A stretch of 64,000 bases of DNA from Mesotaenium endlicherianum. Its lineage: Eukaryota; Streptophyta; Zygnematophyceae; Zygnematales; Mesotaeniaceae. The stretch covers positions 270,389-334,388 of the forward strand of contig WELA01012509.1 in assembly GCA_009602735.1 (NCBI GenBank). Direction: 5' to 3'. Numbering within the stretch: the stretch's first letter is position 1; each line of letters opens with the position of its first letter. The translations under genes and the position numbers were made by a program. Below are positions 56,137-64,000 of this stretch, in pieces. Below the pieces are notes generated by a model. The model was not told the DNA's origin, made no database searches, and worked only from the letters and a program-made list of their open reading frames with translations.

Positions 56137-56187
56137 ACGCTGAAGATTCTAATTGCGTGCAGGCAAAGAGATATCTTTTTAGAAGTA

Positions 56188-56746
56188 AGGAGTGTGTACT
56201 CTCCAAAGTGAGCACCTCAAGACTGTAATCTGGTAGGAAAACAACTACTGAAGTATGGCCCAAAAGATCACTGGAAGCCCATCATGATCTTCAAGAGTAG
56301 TCCTATGGCAGGGGGTATAAGCTGTGACTTTGCTCACCACTTGTGAAGTTCTTCAAGTGACTAGAAGCCTGGAGGGCTTGCTCCTCACAAGATAGTAACT
56401 AAGTGGTCCTGAAAACACAAGAGATAAAAGTGCAAGCTTTACTGATAATCTCTGTTACTTACACTTGGCATAATGGTAACTTGGAAATTGAGAAAAGGTC
56501 AACGTATGGATGCGTAAAGTCTATGCAAAGTCGGCCTGCCTAGGTTGATGGCTCACACATGTGGAGCTCGGTTTCGTGCGGCAACCTCGACTCAATAAAT
56601 CATGACAACTGTCGTGCGCTAAGAGATCGGGTGCGCCTTGTCGGCATAAGCAGCACACAATAGACAAGCAGGCTTTGTTGCAATGAAGTCTATAATACGA
56701 ATGGCTTTATAGCCAAAAAGGGAGTTAAGCGTCAAATGTTTTAATT
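56188..56746 (-). repeat. LTR shared by D2 (3') and D1 (5')
   Basis: 559 bp. Its right end abuts the D2 polypurine tract and its left end (…GGAGAGTACACACTCCT on the minus strand) abuts the D1 leader. Compared with the D1 3' LTR it lacks about 550-590 bp in the middle (join near 56478). One LTR serving two internal regions is the product of unequal LTR recombination. Confidence 0.82.
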
Positions 56747-56759
56747 CCCCCCCCAGCTC
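56747..56759 (-). other. D2 polypurine tract
   Basis: On the minus strand GAGCTGGGGGGGG, beginning right after the stop codon of the polyprotein and ending at the LTR. D1 has the same tract at 45916-45928. Confidence 0.8.
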
Positions 56760-59700
56760 TCAGCCTTTAGCTGATGGGCTGTGTACGCTGCCTAAGGCTA
56801 GCTCGGTGCAGTCTTCGCAGAACCAGTCGTCAGCGGGCACGCGGGCCAGCGGCGGGTCGAGGCAGCCGATGTGGAAGCCGAGGTTGCAGCTGTCACAAAG
56901 CAGCATCTTGGCCTCCTGGCCGGTGCTGTGACAGATCTGGCACGCCCAGTCCTTGGGCGGCCGCGCGTCGCGGGGACGGACCTGCAAGTCCAGGTTAGGA
57001 AGATGGCACGGCCCACAGTTCTTCGTGTGGTCCTTGTGAAGACGGCCATCTGCGCCTTCCAGCTCCAAGACGCCTGACGCCAAGGCACGCTTGACGCGCA
57101 GGATGACCGGCGAGCTGCTGGTGTCGAGGGTGTTCTTCGTCTGGCGTCGCAGGTACACGAAGTCACCTGCGGAAAACTGCAACACACGCGGATGATAGGC
57201 TCCTCCACGAGTCATGGCGTACCTCAGTGTGTCGCGATGCTGTGCGATGCTGAGGTTATCCATGGCCATGGGCATCAGGCGCCGAAAGAGCTGAGCACGC
57301 TGCCCGATAAGAGCACTCCATGTCTCGGGACTGTCCAAGTCCAAGACGTTCTCGGCCACAGTCCTGGCTGCTGCTGGCAGGATGGGCTGTCGGCCGTAGA
57401 GAAGGAAGTAGGGAGAGTGCGAGGCCAGGGAGGCCTGCTTACTGAACCTGTACCCCATCGCCAGCCAAGGGAGGGCGTCGTCCCAGTGGGTACGGTCGTG
57501 GGCAAGGCAGTACTTCCGCAACCCTAGCTTGACGGTCTGCACCATGCGCTCGGCGAGGCCGTCAGCCTGAGGATGATCGCGGGAGGTGGTGCGGTGGTCG
57601 ATCATAGAGCGCTCCAGCAGCTTCTGAAAGCTGCCCTGGAACTCCTTGCCCTGGTCGGTCAGCACCTCAGCGCAGCCGCCAAAACGGCTAAGGACCTGAT
57701 TGAGGAAGGCCTGAGCGATCCCCTCACTGGCCTTGCTGGGCAAGGGCACGAGCTCGATCCACTTGGACATGTGCTCAATCATCACCAAGACGTAGAGGTT
57801 GCCCTGGCGAGACTTGGGCAGCTCTCCAGCCAAGTCAAGCGACCACCTGTAGAACAGCCCCTGAATAGGAAGGGGGCTGAGGGCAACGGTGCGCGCTGTG
57901 AAGCTCGAGCGCACACGGTCGCAGAGAGTGCAGCTGCTGACGACAGCGGCGACGACCTTAGTCATGCCGTGCCACCAGTACTCGGCCTGAAGAAGACTGA
58001 GGGTGCGCTTGACACCGAAGTGCCCGAGGGACTCGTGCACTCGGCGCACCAGCTGACTGCGTATGGCAGGCTCAGGGACCACCAGGACGGAGCCGTCCGC
58101 CATCACGCGCCGCACGCGCCCCTCCATGAAAATGAAGTCGCGGCTGCGCCTGAGGATGCGGTCGCGCTCGCGTGCGCTGACATCGGGTGCCAACTCCTTG
58201 GCCGTGACGTACTGCAGCACTGGGGCGTCGTCCCACACGTCCTCGGGACCGCGCTGCCAGCTGTCCTGATCCTCTGCCGCTGCCAGGGCCAATCGCCGAG
58301 TGGTGACGGTCACCATGTCCAGGCTAGTGAGCCCTGCGGGCCGCACATCGCCGTCCACGGTGAAGGCCAGGAAGGCCGCCGCGTGCCAGGCCACCGGCTC
58401 ATCCTCATCGTGGCGGGCCACAGTGAGATCCCTCGAGGAGGGCAGCGGGTTACGGCTGAGACCGTCAGCGTCCAGGTTGGTCGAGCCTGGACGGTGGTGC
58501 ACGTCGAAGGTGTACTCCTGCAAGATAAGCGCCCACCGTGCGTACTTGCCGGTCAAGCGCTCCGACGTCATGAGCCACTTAAGTGGCTGATGGTCGGTGA
58601 CCAGGCGGAAGTGCGTGCCGTAGAGATAGTGCCTGAAGTGCACGATCGCCCAGACCGCTGCCAGGCACTCCCCCTCGTAGGAGCCGTAGTTGCCTTCCGC
58701 GCGGTTGTTGCTGCGGCTGGCGTAGGCCACCACATGCTCGAAGCCGTCATGCTCCTGCACCAGCACAGCGCCCAGCCCTGCCTGCGACCAGTCGGTGTGG
58801 AGGATGAAGGGCTTCGCGTAGTCAGGACGCCGAAGCACAGGAGCGCTCACCAGCAGCTCCTTGAGCTTATCGAATGCCGCCTGCTGCTCTGGTCCCCACA
58901 CGTAGGCAACGCCCTTGCGGAGCAAGTCGTTGAGCGGCTTGGCTAGCTCGCTGAACCCTGGCACGAAGCGGCGGTAGTAGTTGGCGATGCCGAGGAAGGC
59001 CCGTAGCTGCGAGAGATCTGTAGGAGGTGGGATGCCTGTGATGGCCGAGATCTTCGCCAGCTGGGGTGCCAAGCCGCTGGAGGAGAGCAGGTGGCCAAGG
59101 TACTCCACCTCGCGGGTCCCAAAGGTGCACTTGCCTGGATGGCACTTGAGCCCAGCGGCCTCCAAGCGGTCCAGGACGGTAGTGATGTGCACCACGTGCT
59201 CCTCAAACGTCTGACTGAAGACGAGCACGTCATCGATGTAGCATCGGGCAAAGGACAGCCCGACCAGCTCCTTATCCATCACCCTCTGAAAGGTAGCTGG
59301 CGCGTTCTTCAACCCGAACGGCATCACCACCCACTCGTAGAGCCGCTGTGCTCCCCAGAACGCCGTCTTATGCTGGTCCTCCTCGGCGATGGGAATCTGG
59401 TTGAAGCCCTGACGCAGATCCAGCACTGAGAACCAAGTGCACGTGCCAATGTCGTCAAAGATCTCGTCAGGCGTCGGCATAGGATATCTGTCCTGCTCGG
59501 TGACCTCGTTCAGCCTACGATAGTCACCGCACATCCTCTTCTCGGACCAGTTGCCCGAGGCATCCTTCTTGGCTGGCATGACCGTGGGTGCGGCATAACG
59601 AGAGGAGGACTCCCGAATGAGCCGGCTGTCCTCCAGCTTGCCTGTCTGCGCGCTGATCAAGCCATCCTCGAAGTGGCTGTAGCGATAACGCTTCAGGAAA

Positions 59701-62700
59701 ATGGGCTCCTGCGACGAGAGAGTAATCCGCATGGGGTCACCCCTGTAGCGACCGAGATCGTGCATGCCGCTGGCAAAGCTGGTGCTGCGCCTCCCATCCA
59801 GCAGTGCCGTCAACTGTGCGGCCTGTGCCTTGGTGAGTGCCCCCCCCAGCTTCCATGTCGGTGGAGCTGGTGGCGTCGCCTGACCTGCAGCTGGAGTCTC
59901 TTGTTTTGCCGCTGGGGTAGACTGTGGTGCTGCAGGTGTCACCTGCCCTGCAGCGGTTGGCGCTTGGCCTGCCGCGGGTACCTGCACTGTGGCAGTTGCG
60001 GCCAGCTGCCTGGCACCGTCTGCCTGCGAGCAATCGTCTGCCTGCAAGCGAGGAAAAAGAAAAGGTGACTGGGACTCCCCGGGTCGCTGTGAGGACTCCT
60101 CTCTCCGCCGGCCCCCCCCCAGCGAGCCAGAGTCCTCCCCGCGCGGCGGTGGGGAGGGGGGGCGGGTGCGCTCTGGCGGTGCCGGCCCTGCGCGCTGAGG
60201 ATGCCACGTCGTGCCTGGCGGGGTCTGATTGTCATCGTCAGTGGAGTCATCGTCCATATCATCGACAGGCCGAGGTAGCTCGGGATGCCGGGCTGCGGCA
60301 TAGAGAGGCGCCAAGGCTTGCGTCTGCAACAGAATCCACGTGAGGACGTTGGCGTCGATGGCCTGCCCCAAGAGGCGAATGCGGTTCACCTCAGTGAGAC
60401 CGTCTACCTGCGTGAGATGCGGCGGAAAGCCCATGGCACGCTCCATCTCTGCAGGGCGTGGCTTGTCAAACATGCCAGTCTCGAGGTCGATGACCATCTC
60501 TCGCTGATCTCCGACGAAGGCGTCGCTGTCATAGCGGCTGACAAAAGTCGGCAGCGCGCGAGTGACGTCATGCAGGACCTCACACTGCGCCATGGAGGGA
60601 TGTGGCAGCGCCGTCACGCGCTGGGCCAGACGAGGGGCATCGAGGATGGAGTCGACGGTGCGTGTGTGACGTGGATGAGAGGCGGCCAACGCCTCGAGAG
60701 TACCTGGCATTGCCAAGTTTGTGAAGTAGGCGCGGACGCGGTGTGCGAAGGAACCAATCTGGGCAGCGTCGATGACGGCCTCGCGGCCGACGTAGCTGCT
60801 GCAAAGAGCGAAGTCGGCGCTAACATCGGGACGGCGATCGTGGCGTGCGGCCACGTTCTCCAGGACCCACGCGAGTGTGTGTGGCGGCTGGCGCTCCTCA
60901 ACAATGTTGAGGACGCGGAGCAAGTGCCAGAAGAGGGCCGTGCGGGGATCGCTGAGCGCCCTGCCACGCCCGGCTCTGGAGAAGCCCTGGCACTCCCAAC
61001 CGGCGATGACGAGGTCAATGGGCCCAAGTCGGGTGACATGCTCGACGGTGATGTCGCGGATGTCCATGGGCCAGTCTGTCTGAGCGCGGCGGAATGCGTG
61101 CGCGGGAAGGAGGTCAGGGAACCGCTCGTGGCCCAACGCCATCTGTCGACGGGCCACCTGCTGGGCCTCTGGATCGGGATCGACGTAGACGTAGCGGCGC
61201 ACCGGGATGCCGGCCTGTAAGGTCGCGAGTAACCCGGTGGCGATGCCGGCAAAGAGCTCGACGAGGACGATGCCGCCAGGTCGCTCGTCCAGAGCGTCTG
61301 CGCAGATAGGAGTCGGAAGTGGGCGACACCCCACGGCAGGGGTGCCGGGCTGAGCGAGCGGCGGGAAGGTACGCTCGGCGCTGTGCTGATGTGGCGCCAT
61401 GCGGAGGGCGGCCACAGCACGGTCTGCGTAGTCACGCGTAAGGCTGGGGATGCGGTCAGTGAGCGGCTGCGGACGCTCCTCCCGTGCGTGGTCCTGGTAG
61501 GTGCGCCACCGCAGGCGCGCATCCTGCAGGGCTGTGGGAGAGACAGCGCGGGCCTGACGTCGGGCCGAGGCCACGCACAGCTGCTGCCACCTGTCGCGCT
61601 GGGCGCGGTCAGTCTGGTGCGAGGCCGCGTGGGCCAGCTGGTCGAGAACGGGACGCTGAGTCAAGTAGGGGTGCGGGTCGAAGTAGGCCCGCTGGCGTGC
61701 GCGCATGTCTGCAGTGGGGACTGTGCAGACGGAGCGCTCGGAGCTGTCGACCTCCTGCGGGGATCGAACTAGCCGGCGAGGGGCTAGCTGGACTCGCGGC
61801 CGGGGCTGCCCTCGTGGGACGGGCGCGTCCCGGGGCTGCCGGAGACTAGACATGAGCCGTGTGCGTGCGGCGGCCGTAAATGGGTGACGACTGGGCGGCC
61901 TGCTGTTGGTGCGGGCCACCTTGGGAGGAGGTGACCCGGAGGGACCGTCGCCAGCGATGTGGCTGCGAGGGACGCTGGCGCGCGGAGCTGTAGGGGCCAG
62001 CATCACGAAATGCGCCTCGGAAGAAGACTGAGCGTCGTCGCCAGCTGAGAGGGACCGGAAGGGCGGAGTGCGGCGTCGGTCTCGAGGGTCGTCGTATGGC
62101 GGCGTGTCCCCGTGGGTCCGCGTGTCGTCGTAAGGAGGTGTGCGGTCCCTGTCGTCGTAGGGCGGCGTGACGGAGCGGGCGCGCGTCTCGCGGAGGGGAG
62201 TCACCTCTCGCGCCTCGCAAAGGGGTGTGAGCGATCGGGAGCGGCTCGTCTCGCGGAGAGGAGTGGTCTCTCGAGCGGGTCCGATGGTCGGCCAAGTGCG
62301 ATGTGCGTAGGTCAGATGGGCGCAGATAGACGGGGTCGTGCGGTGTGGCTCGCGGACGCTGAGCCTGGGCGCTGGCTGCTGTATGGAGTGTGTGCCAGCG
62401 CTAGAGGAGGCCGCGGCAGCCCGGCTCGTCGCAAACAAATGCGCGATGCGGCGACACTCGTGGCTCGTCGAGCAGTCGTGTGACACTGGTCGGCTGGGTC
62501 CAGCGGCGTCGGTGCGAGCCCTGCTGGGCCAGTCGTGAGTCATGGGCTGGCTGGGTGCGCTGAAGCCGGGCGGACCAGTAGGTGTGCGCTGCCTGCGTGT
62601 TGTAGGCGCAGCTGGCGGGGGCTCCTCGGGTGGCGCCGCGCTGAGGACCTCGACGGAAGCCTCTGGCAGTCGTTCCCACTGCGTCTCCTCCTCACTTTTG

Positions 62701-63830
62701 AGGGACTGGTCGTCGGATCTGCCAGGATAAGCTGCCTGCCGCATGGCCTCGTCTTCGGATGCCGTGGGGCGAGGCCAGGTCTCGCCGGTCTGATGCGAGG
62801 TGTCGTGCGGGGGCGGCTGAGAGTCCATACTGTACTGAATGGCCACGCCAACAGGCACGTCGTGGCGAACGCGGACGTCGGTCCTCGCGGACGGTTCGCC
62901 TCGAGTGGCCGAGACCCCCCCCTGATGAGTCGTAGGCGCTGCGACTGCACCGCGGGCAAGGGCGGCGGCAGCGATGGCTGTGCTGGCCGTGGCGAGGGCC
63001 TCAGTGGCATCATCTGCCATCTGCCGCATCATCGCGCTGTGGGCAGTGCAGATGCGGATCTGCTCCCTGGCCTGGGCTGCCAGGACATCCGCCTGCTGCT
63101 GCGGCGTGAGATGGAGCTCGGCACTAGGTAGGTCCGGCTCCTCGTCCTGTGACTCGAGCAGGTCCACCCCCACAGAGATCTCCTCGTCCTCGGGCCCGTC
63201 CTCATCGGTCTTGACCACTGGCCGGCCATCGTCCAGCCCCATGAAGCCATAAAGAGCGGACACTGCTGGGCGGCGATCGACGATGTCAAGGGGCAAGGAT
63301 GCGGTGCGCGTCCCCCCTGTCCTCCATTCGGGGCGATAGAGGACGCGCTCTGCCCAGTTGTCGACCGCGGCGCCAATGGGAAAGAGCACGTCCTGCCCTA
63401 GGAGCACATCGAAGGACTCGGAAGGAGTGACGAGTGCGTGCCGATGGATGGTCGTCTCGTCTGCCGTGCTTGGGCGCAAAGTGAGCAGTAGCGCCAACCT
63501 CGTGCGGCCGGCGACGGTCTCGGACGTACCGGCGGCGGTGTTAATGCGCGTCGGAGAGTCCTCCAAGTCAGCAGAAGAGAGTCCCAGCTGACGGAAGTAG
63601 CGGAGGCTGATGAGGACCGGCTGCGCTCCTGTGTTGAACATGATGCGCTGCGGCGCCTGGGTGTTGACGAGCACGATCCCCTGCGAATTATCCAAAAACG
63701 CGGCGTTAGGAGTGCTGATCATCCTGCGCTCATGCGCAGGGCGCGCGGGCGTGGATCGCACCGCGGTGGCGGCATCGGTCGTCGGTCTCCTGGCGGCGGT
63801 GCGCAGCGTGGCTCTGCGTGACTGGAGCAT
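56760..63830 (-). CDS. D2 polyprotein: protease-DNMT-RT-RNase H-integrase-PHD
   Basis: 2356 codons open. Approximate residues: protease 50-160 (Phe-Asn-Thr-Gly at 65-68; catalytic Asp replaced by Asn66; D1 has Asp); Ser/Pro/Arg linker 240-850 with Thr-Pro repeats at 513-597; C5 DNA methyltransferase 850-1165 (motif I Val-Glu-Leu-Phe-Ala-Gly-Ile, motif IV Trp-Glu-Cys-Gln-Gly-Phe-Ser with Cys ~947, motif VI Leu-Glu-Asn-Val ~987, motif X-like Leu-Leu-Gly-Gln-Ala-Ile); Pro-rich spacer with short tandem repeats 1200-1300; RT 1340-1560 (Tyr-Ile-Asp-Asp ~1531); RNase H 1670-1790; integrase 1930-2180; SH3-like tail; PHD finger 2290-2340 (C4HC3 ligands complete). It would copy and integrate the element and methylate cytosines. 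ATG 63830 is just the first start after a deletion that removed the gag-protease joint; it is not the native start. Confidence 0.93.
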   Translation of the reverse strand: MLQSRRATLRTAARRPTTDAATAVRSTPARPAHERRMISTPNAAFLDNSQGIVLVNTQAPQRIMFNTGAQPVLISLRYFRQLGLSSADLEDSPTRINTAAGTSETVAGRTRLALLLTLRPSTADETTIHRHALVTPSESFDVLLGQDVLFPIGAAVDNWAERVLYRPEWRTGGTRTASLPLDIVDRRPAVSALYGFMGLDDGRPVVKTDEDGPEDEEISVGVDLLESQDEEPDLPSAELHLTPQQQADVLAAQAREQIRICTAHSAMMRQMADDATEALATASTAIAAAALARGAVAAPTTHQGGVSATRGEPSARTDVRVRHDVPVGVAIQYSMDSQPPPHDTSHQTGETWPRPTASEDEAMRQAAYPGRSDDQSLKSEEETQWERLPEASVEVLSAAPPEEPPPAAPTTRRQRTPTGPPGFSAPSQPMTHDWPSRARTDAAGPSRPVSHDCSTSHECRRIAHLFATSRAAAASSSAGTHSIQQPAPRLSVREPHRTTPSICAHLTYAHRTWPTIGPARETTPLRETSRSRSLTPLCEAREVTPLRETRARSVTPPYDDRDRTPPYDDTRTHGDTPPYDDPRDRRRTPPFRSLSAGDDAQSSSEAHFVMLAPTAPRASVPRSHIAGDGPSGSPPPKVARTNSRPPSRHPFTAAARTRLMSSLRQPRDAPVPRGQPRPRVQLAPRRLVRSPQEVDSSERSVCTVPTADMRARQRAYFDPHPYLTQRPVLDQLAHAASHQTDRAQRDRWQQLCVASARRQARAVSPTALQDARLRWRTYQDHAREERPQPLTDRIPSLTRDYADRAVAALRMAPHQHSAERTFPPLAQPGTPAVGCRPLPTPICADALDERPGGIVLVELFAGIATGLLATLQAGIPVRRYVYVDPDPEAQQVARRQMALGHERFPDLLPAHAFRRAQTDWPMDIRDITVEHVTRLGPIDLVIAGWECQGFSRAGRGRALSDPRTALFWHLLRVLNIVEERQPPHTLAWVLENVAARHDRRPDVSADFALCSSYVGREAVIDAAQIGSFAHRVRAYFTNLAMPGTLEALAASHPRHTRTVDSILDAPRLAQRVTALPHPSMAQCEVLHDVTRALPTFVSRYDSDAFVGDQREMVIDLETGMFDKPRPAEMERAMGFPPHLTQVDGLTEVNRIRLLGQAIDANVLTWILLQTQALAPLYAAARHPELPRPVDDMDDDSTDDDNQTPPGTTWHPQRAGPAPPERTRPPSPPPRGEDSGSLGGGRRREESSQRPGESQSPFLFPRLQADDCSQADGARQLAATATVQVPAAGQAPTAAGQVTPAAPQSTPAAKQETPAAGQATPPAPPTWKLGGALTKAQAAQLTALLDGRRSTSFASGMHDLGRYRGDPMRITLSSQEPIFLKRYRYSHFEDGLISAQTGKLEDSRLIRESSSRYAAPTVMPAKKDASGNWSEKRMCGDYRRLNEVTEQDRYPMPTPDEIFDDIGTCTWFSVLDLRQGFNQIPIAEEDQHKTAFWGAQRLYEWVVMPFGLKNAPATFQRVMDKELVGLSFARCYIDDVLVFSQTFEEHVVHITTVLDRLEAAGLKCHPGKCTFGTREVEYLGHLLSSSGLAPQLAKISAITGIPPPTDLSQLRAFLGIANYYRRFVPGFSELAKPLNDLLRKGVAYVWGPEQQAAFDKLKELLVSAPVLRRPDYAKPFILHTDWSQAGLGAVLVQEHDGFEHVVAYASRSNNRAEGNYGSYEGECLAAVWAIVHFRHYLYGTHFRLVTDHQPLKWLMTSERLTGKYARWALILQEYTFDVHHRPGSTNLDADGLSRNPLPSSRDLTVARHDEDEPVAWHAAAFLAFTVDGDVRPAGLTSLDMVTVTTRRLALAAAEDQDSWQRGPEDVWDDAPVLQYVTAKELAPDVSARERDRILRRSRDFIFMEGRVRRVMADGSVLVVPEPAIRSQLVRRVHESLGHFGVKRTLSLLQAEYWWHGMTKVVAAVVSSCTLCDRVRSSFTARTVALSPLPIQGLFYRWSLDLAGELPKSRQGNLYVLVMIEHMSKWIELVPLPSKASEGIAQAFLNQVLSRFGGCAEVLTDQGKEFQGSFQKLLERSMIDHRTTSRDHPQADGLAERMVQTVKLGLRKYCLAHDRTHWDDALPWLAMGYRFSKQASLASHSPYFLLYGRQPILPAAARTVAENVLDLDSPETWSALIGQRAQLFRRLMPMAMDNLSIAQHRDTLRYAMTRGGAYHPRVLQFSAGDFVYLRRQTKNTLDTSSSPVILRVKRALASGVLELEGADGRLHKDHTKNCGPCHLPNLDLQVRPRDARPPKDWACQICHSTGQEAKMLLCDSCNLGFHIGCLDPPLARVPADDWFCEDCTELALGSVHSPSAKG

Positions 63831-63837
63831 CAGCTGA

Positions 63838-64000
63838 GATCGTAGAGGGATCTAGGATGCGGAAGGAACGGGGGAGCCGCGGTGTCTTCTCCGTCCGGCG
63901 TCCTTGGTCTGGCCCGACTTTCTTCTGTGGAACAACGGGCCGACGGATCGGTGCGGCGAGCGTGTGCTCGCAGCTCGCGCGCCCGACTGTGGAGCGGTTG
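63838..64000 (-). pseudogene. D2 gag-protease linker remnant, out of frame
   Basis: Minus-strand sequence matching D1 around 53140-53210 (Leu-Pro-Arg-Ser-Phe-Arg-x-Leu-Asp) runs into the protease ORF after a deletion of about 150 bp relative to D1, in another frame, with a TAG in the protease frame just upstream of ATG 63830. The window ends within this region. Confidence 0.65.

Larger units (their letters stand above)
44045..56746 (-). mobile_element. Element D1: decayed gypsy element with methyltransferase and PHD finger
   Basis: Minus strand: LTR (56188-56746), gag, Ala/Pro-rich region, protease, linker, DNA methyltransferase, RT-RNase H, integrase, PHD finger, G-rich polypurine tract, 3' LTR. 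Same order as D2 but with many stops and frameshifts. Marked higher GC than the A, B, C and E elements. Confidence 0.88.
56188..64000 (-). mobile_element. Element D2: gypsy retrotransposon encoding DNA methyltransferase and PHD finger, partial
   Basis: Minus-strand; 3' LTR, polypurine tract and a 7.07-kb open frame lie in the window; gag and 5' LTR would lie beyond 64000. Order protease-linker-methyltransferase-RT-RNase H-integrase-PHD. GC-rich like D1. Confidence 0.92.

Noticed and set aside
57573-58946. 457-codon plus-strand frame opposite D2
   Set aside because: Antisense shadow of the integrase/RNase H coding strand in GC-rich DNA; no domain recognised.
60285-61220. 311-codon plus-strand frame opposite the methyltransferase
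   Set aside because: Antisense shadow of the DNMT domain, with no independent motif.
62040-62200. PPxY late-domain motifs in the D linker
   Set aside because: The repeated unit is Thr-Pro-Pro-Tyr, which lacks the residue between the second Pro and Tyr required for PPxY.

Overview
The window is almost entirely transposable-element DNA from a eukaryotic nuclear genome. Nearly every base can be placed in one of five LTR-retrotransposon families (called A to E here), a hAT DNA transposon, or a reverse-transcriptase relic. I recognise no single-copy host gene. Ty3/gypsy chromoviruses with C-terminal chromodomains, primer-binding sites for initiator-Met tRNA (TGGTATCGGAGC), hAT elements and deep nesting suggest a plant or streptophyte alga. 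The DNA methyltransferase inside a gypsy polyprotein points to a charophyte, because retrotransposon-encoded cytosine methyltransferases have been reported from charophytes and dinoflagellates. The species is inference; Chara-like is my best guess.

Layout from left to right. 1-2977 is unassigned and ends in the 3' tail of an E-type element. That tail was split by element A1 (2983-10542, TSD TGCTT) and resumes with the E LTR (10588-11307). 11308-11868 is a minus-strand, possibly DIRS-like RT relic. From 12142 to 35893 a decayed minus-strand A element ('A-old') hosts a nest: a solo B LTR (12955-14202, TSD TTGGG); a minus-strand C element (14571-33117) that is itself broken by A3 (18707-21775, plus strand) and by A2 (22693-31512, minus strand, TSD CTTGA); and a truncated B element (33358-35810). 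35894-44044 is a partial D LTR containing an 8-kb hAT transposon (35974-43977, 15-bp TIRs, 8-bp TSD GTAATGAA), which in turn carries a solo E LTR (TSD ACCTG). 44045-64000 holds two GC-rich minus-strand D elements in tandem (D1 decayed, D2 largely open) that share one LTR (56188-56746). D1's 3' LTR carries a solo A LTR (TSD ATAAT).

Family A makes Gag and, through a likely -1 frameshift at T TTA AAA, Pol (protease, RT, RNase H, integrase, chromodomain). It also carries a 558-codon third ORF after pol that I do not recognise, preceded by a probable 5'-UTR intron. Family D makes a giant polyprotein: protease, Ser/Pro/Arg linker with TP-rich repeats, C5 cytosine DNA methyltransferase, RT, RNase H, integrase and a PHD finger. 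The D polyprotein and the A third ORF are the two candidates for unusual biology.

Most copies are broken by stops, frameshifts or deletions. A2 gag and pol are open throughout. D2 has a 2356-codon open frame, but its protease Asp is Asn and its gag-protease linker is deleted. The assembly has three N gaps (17964, 18519-18557, 53385).
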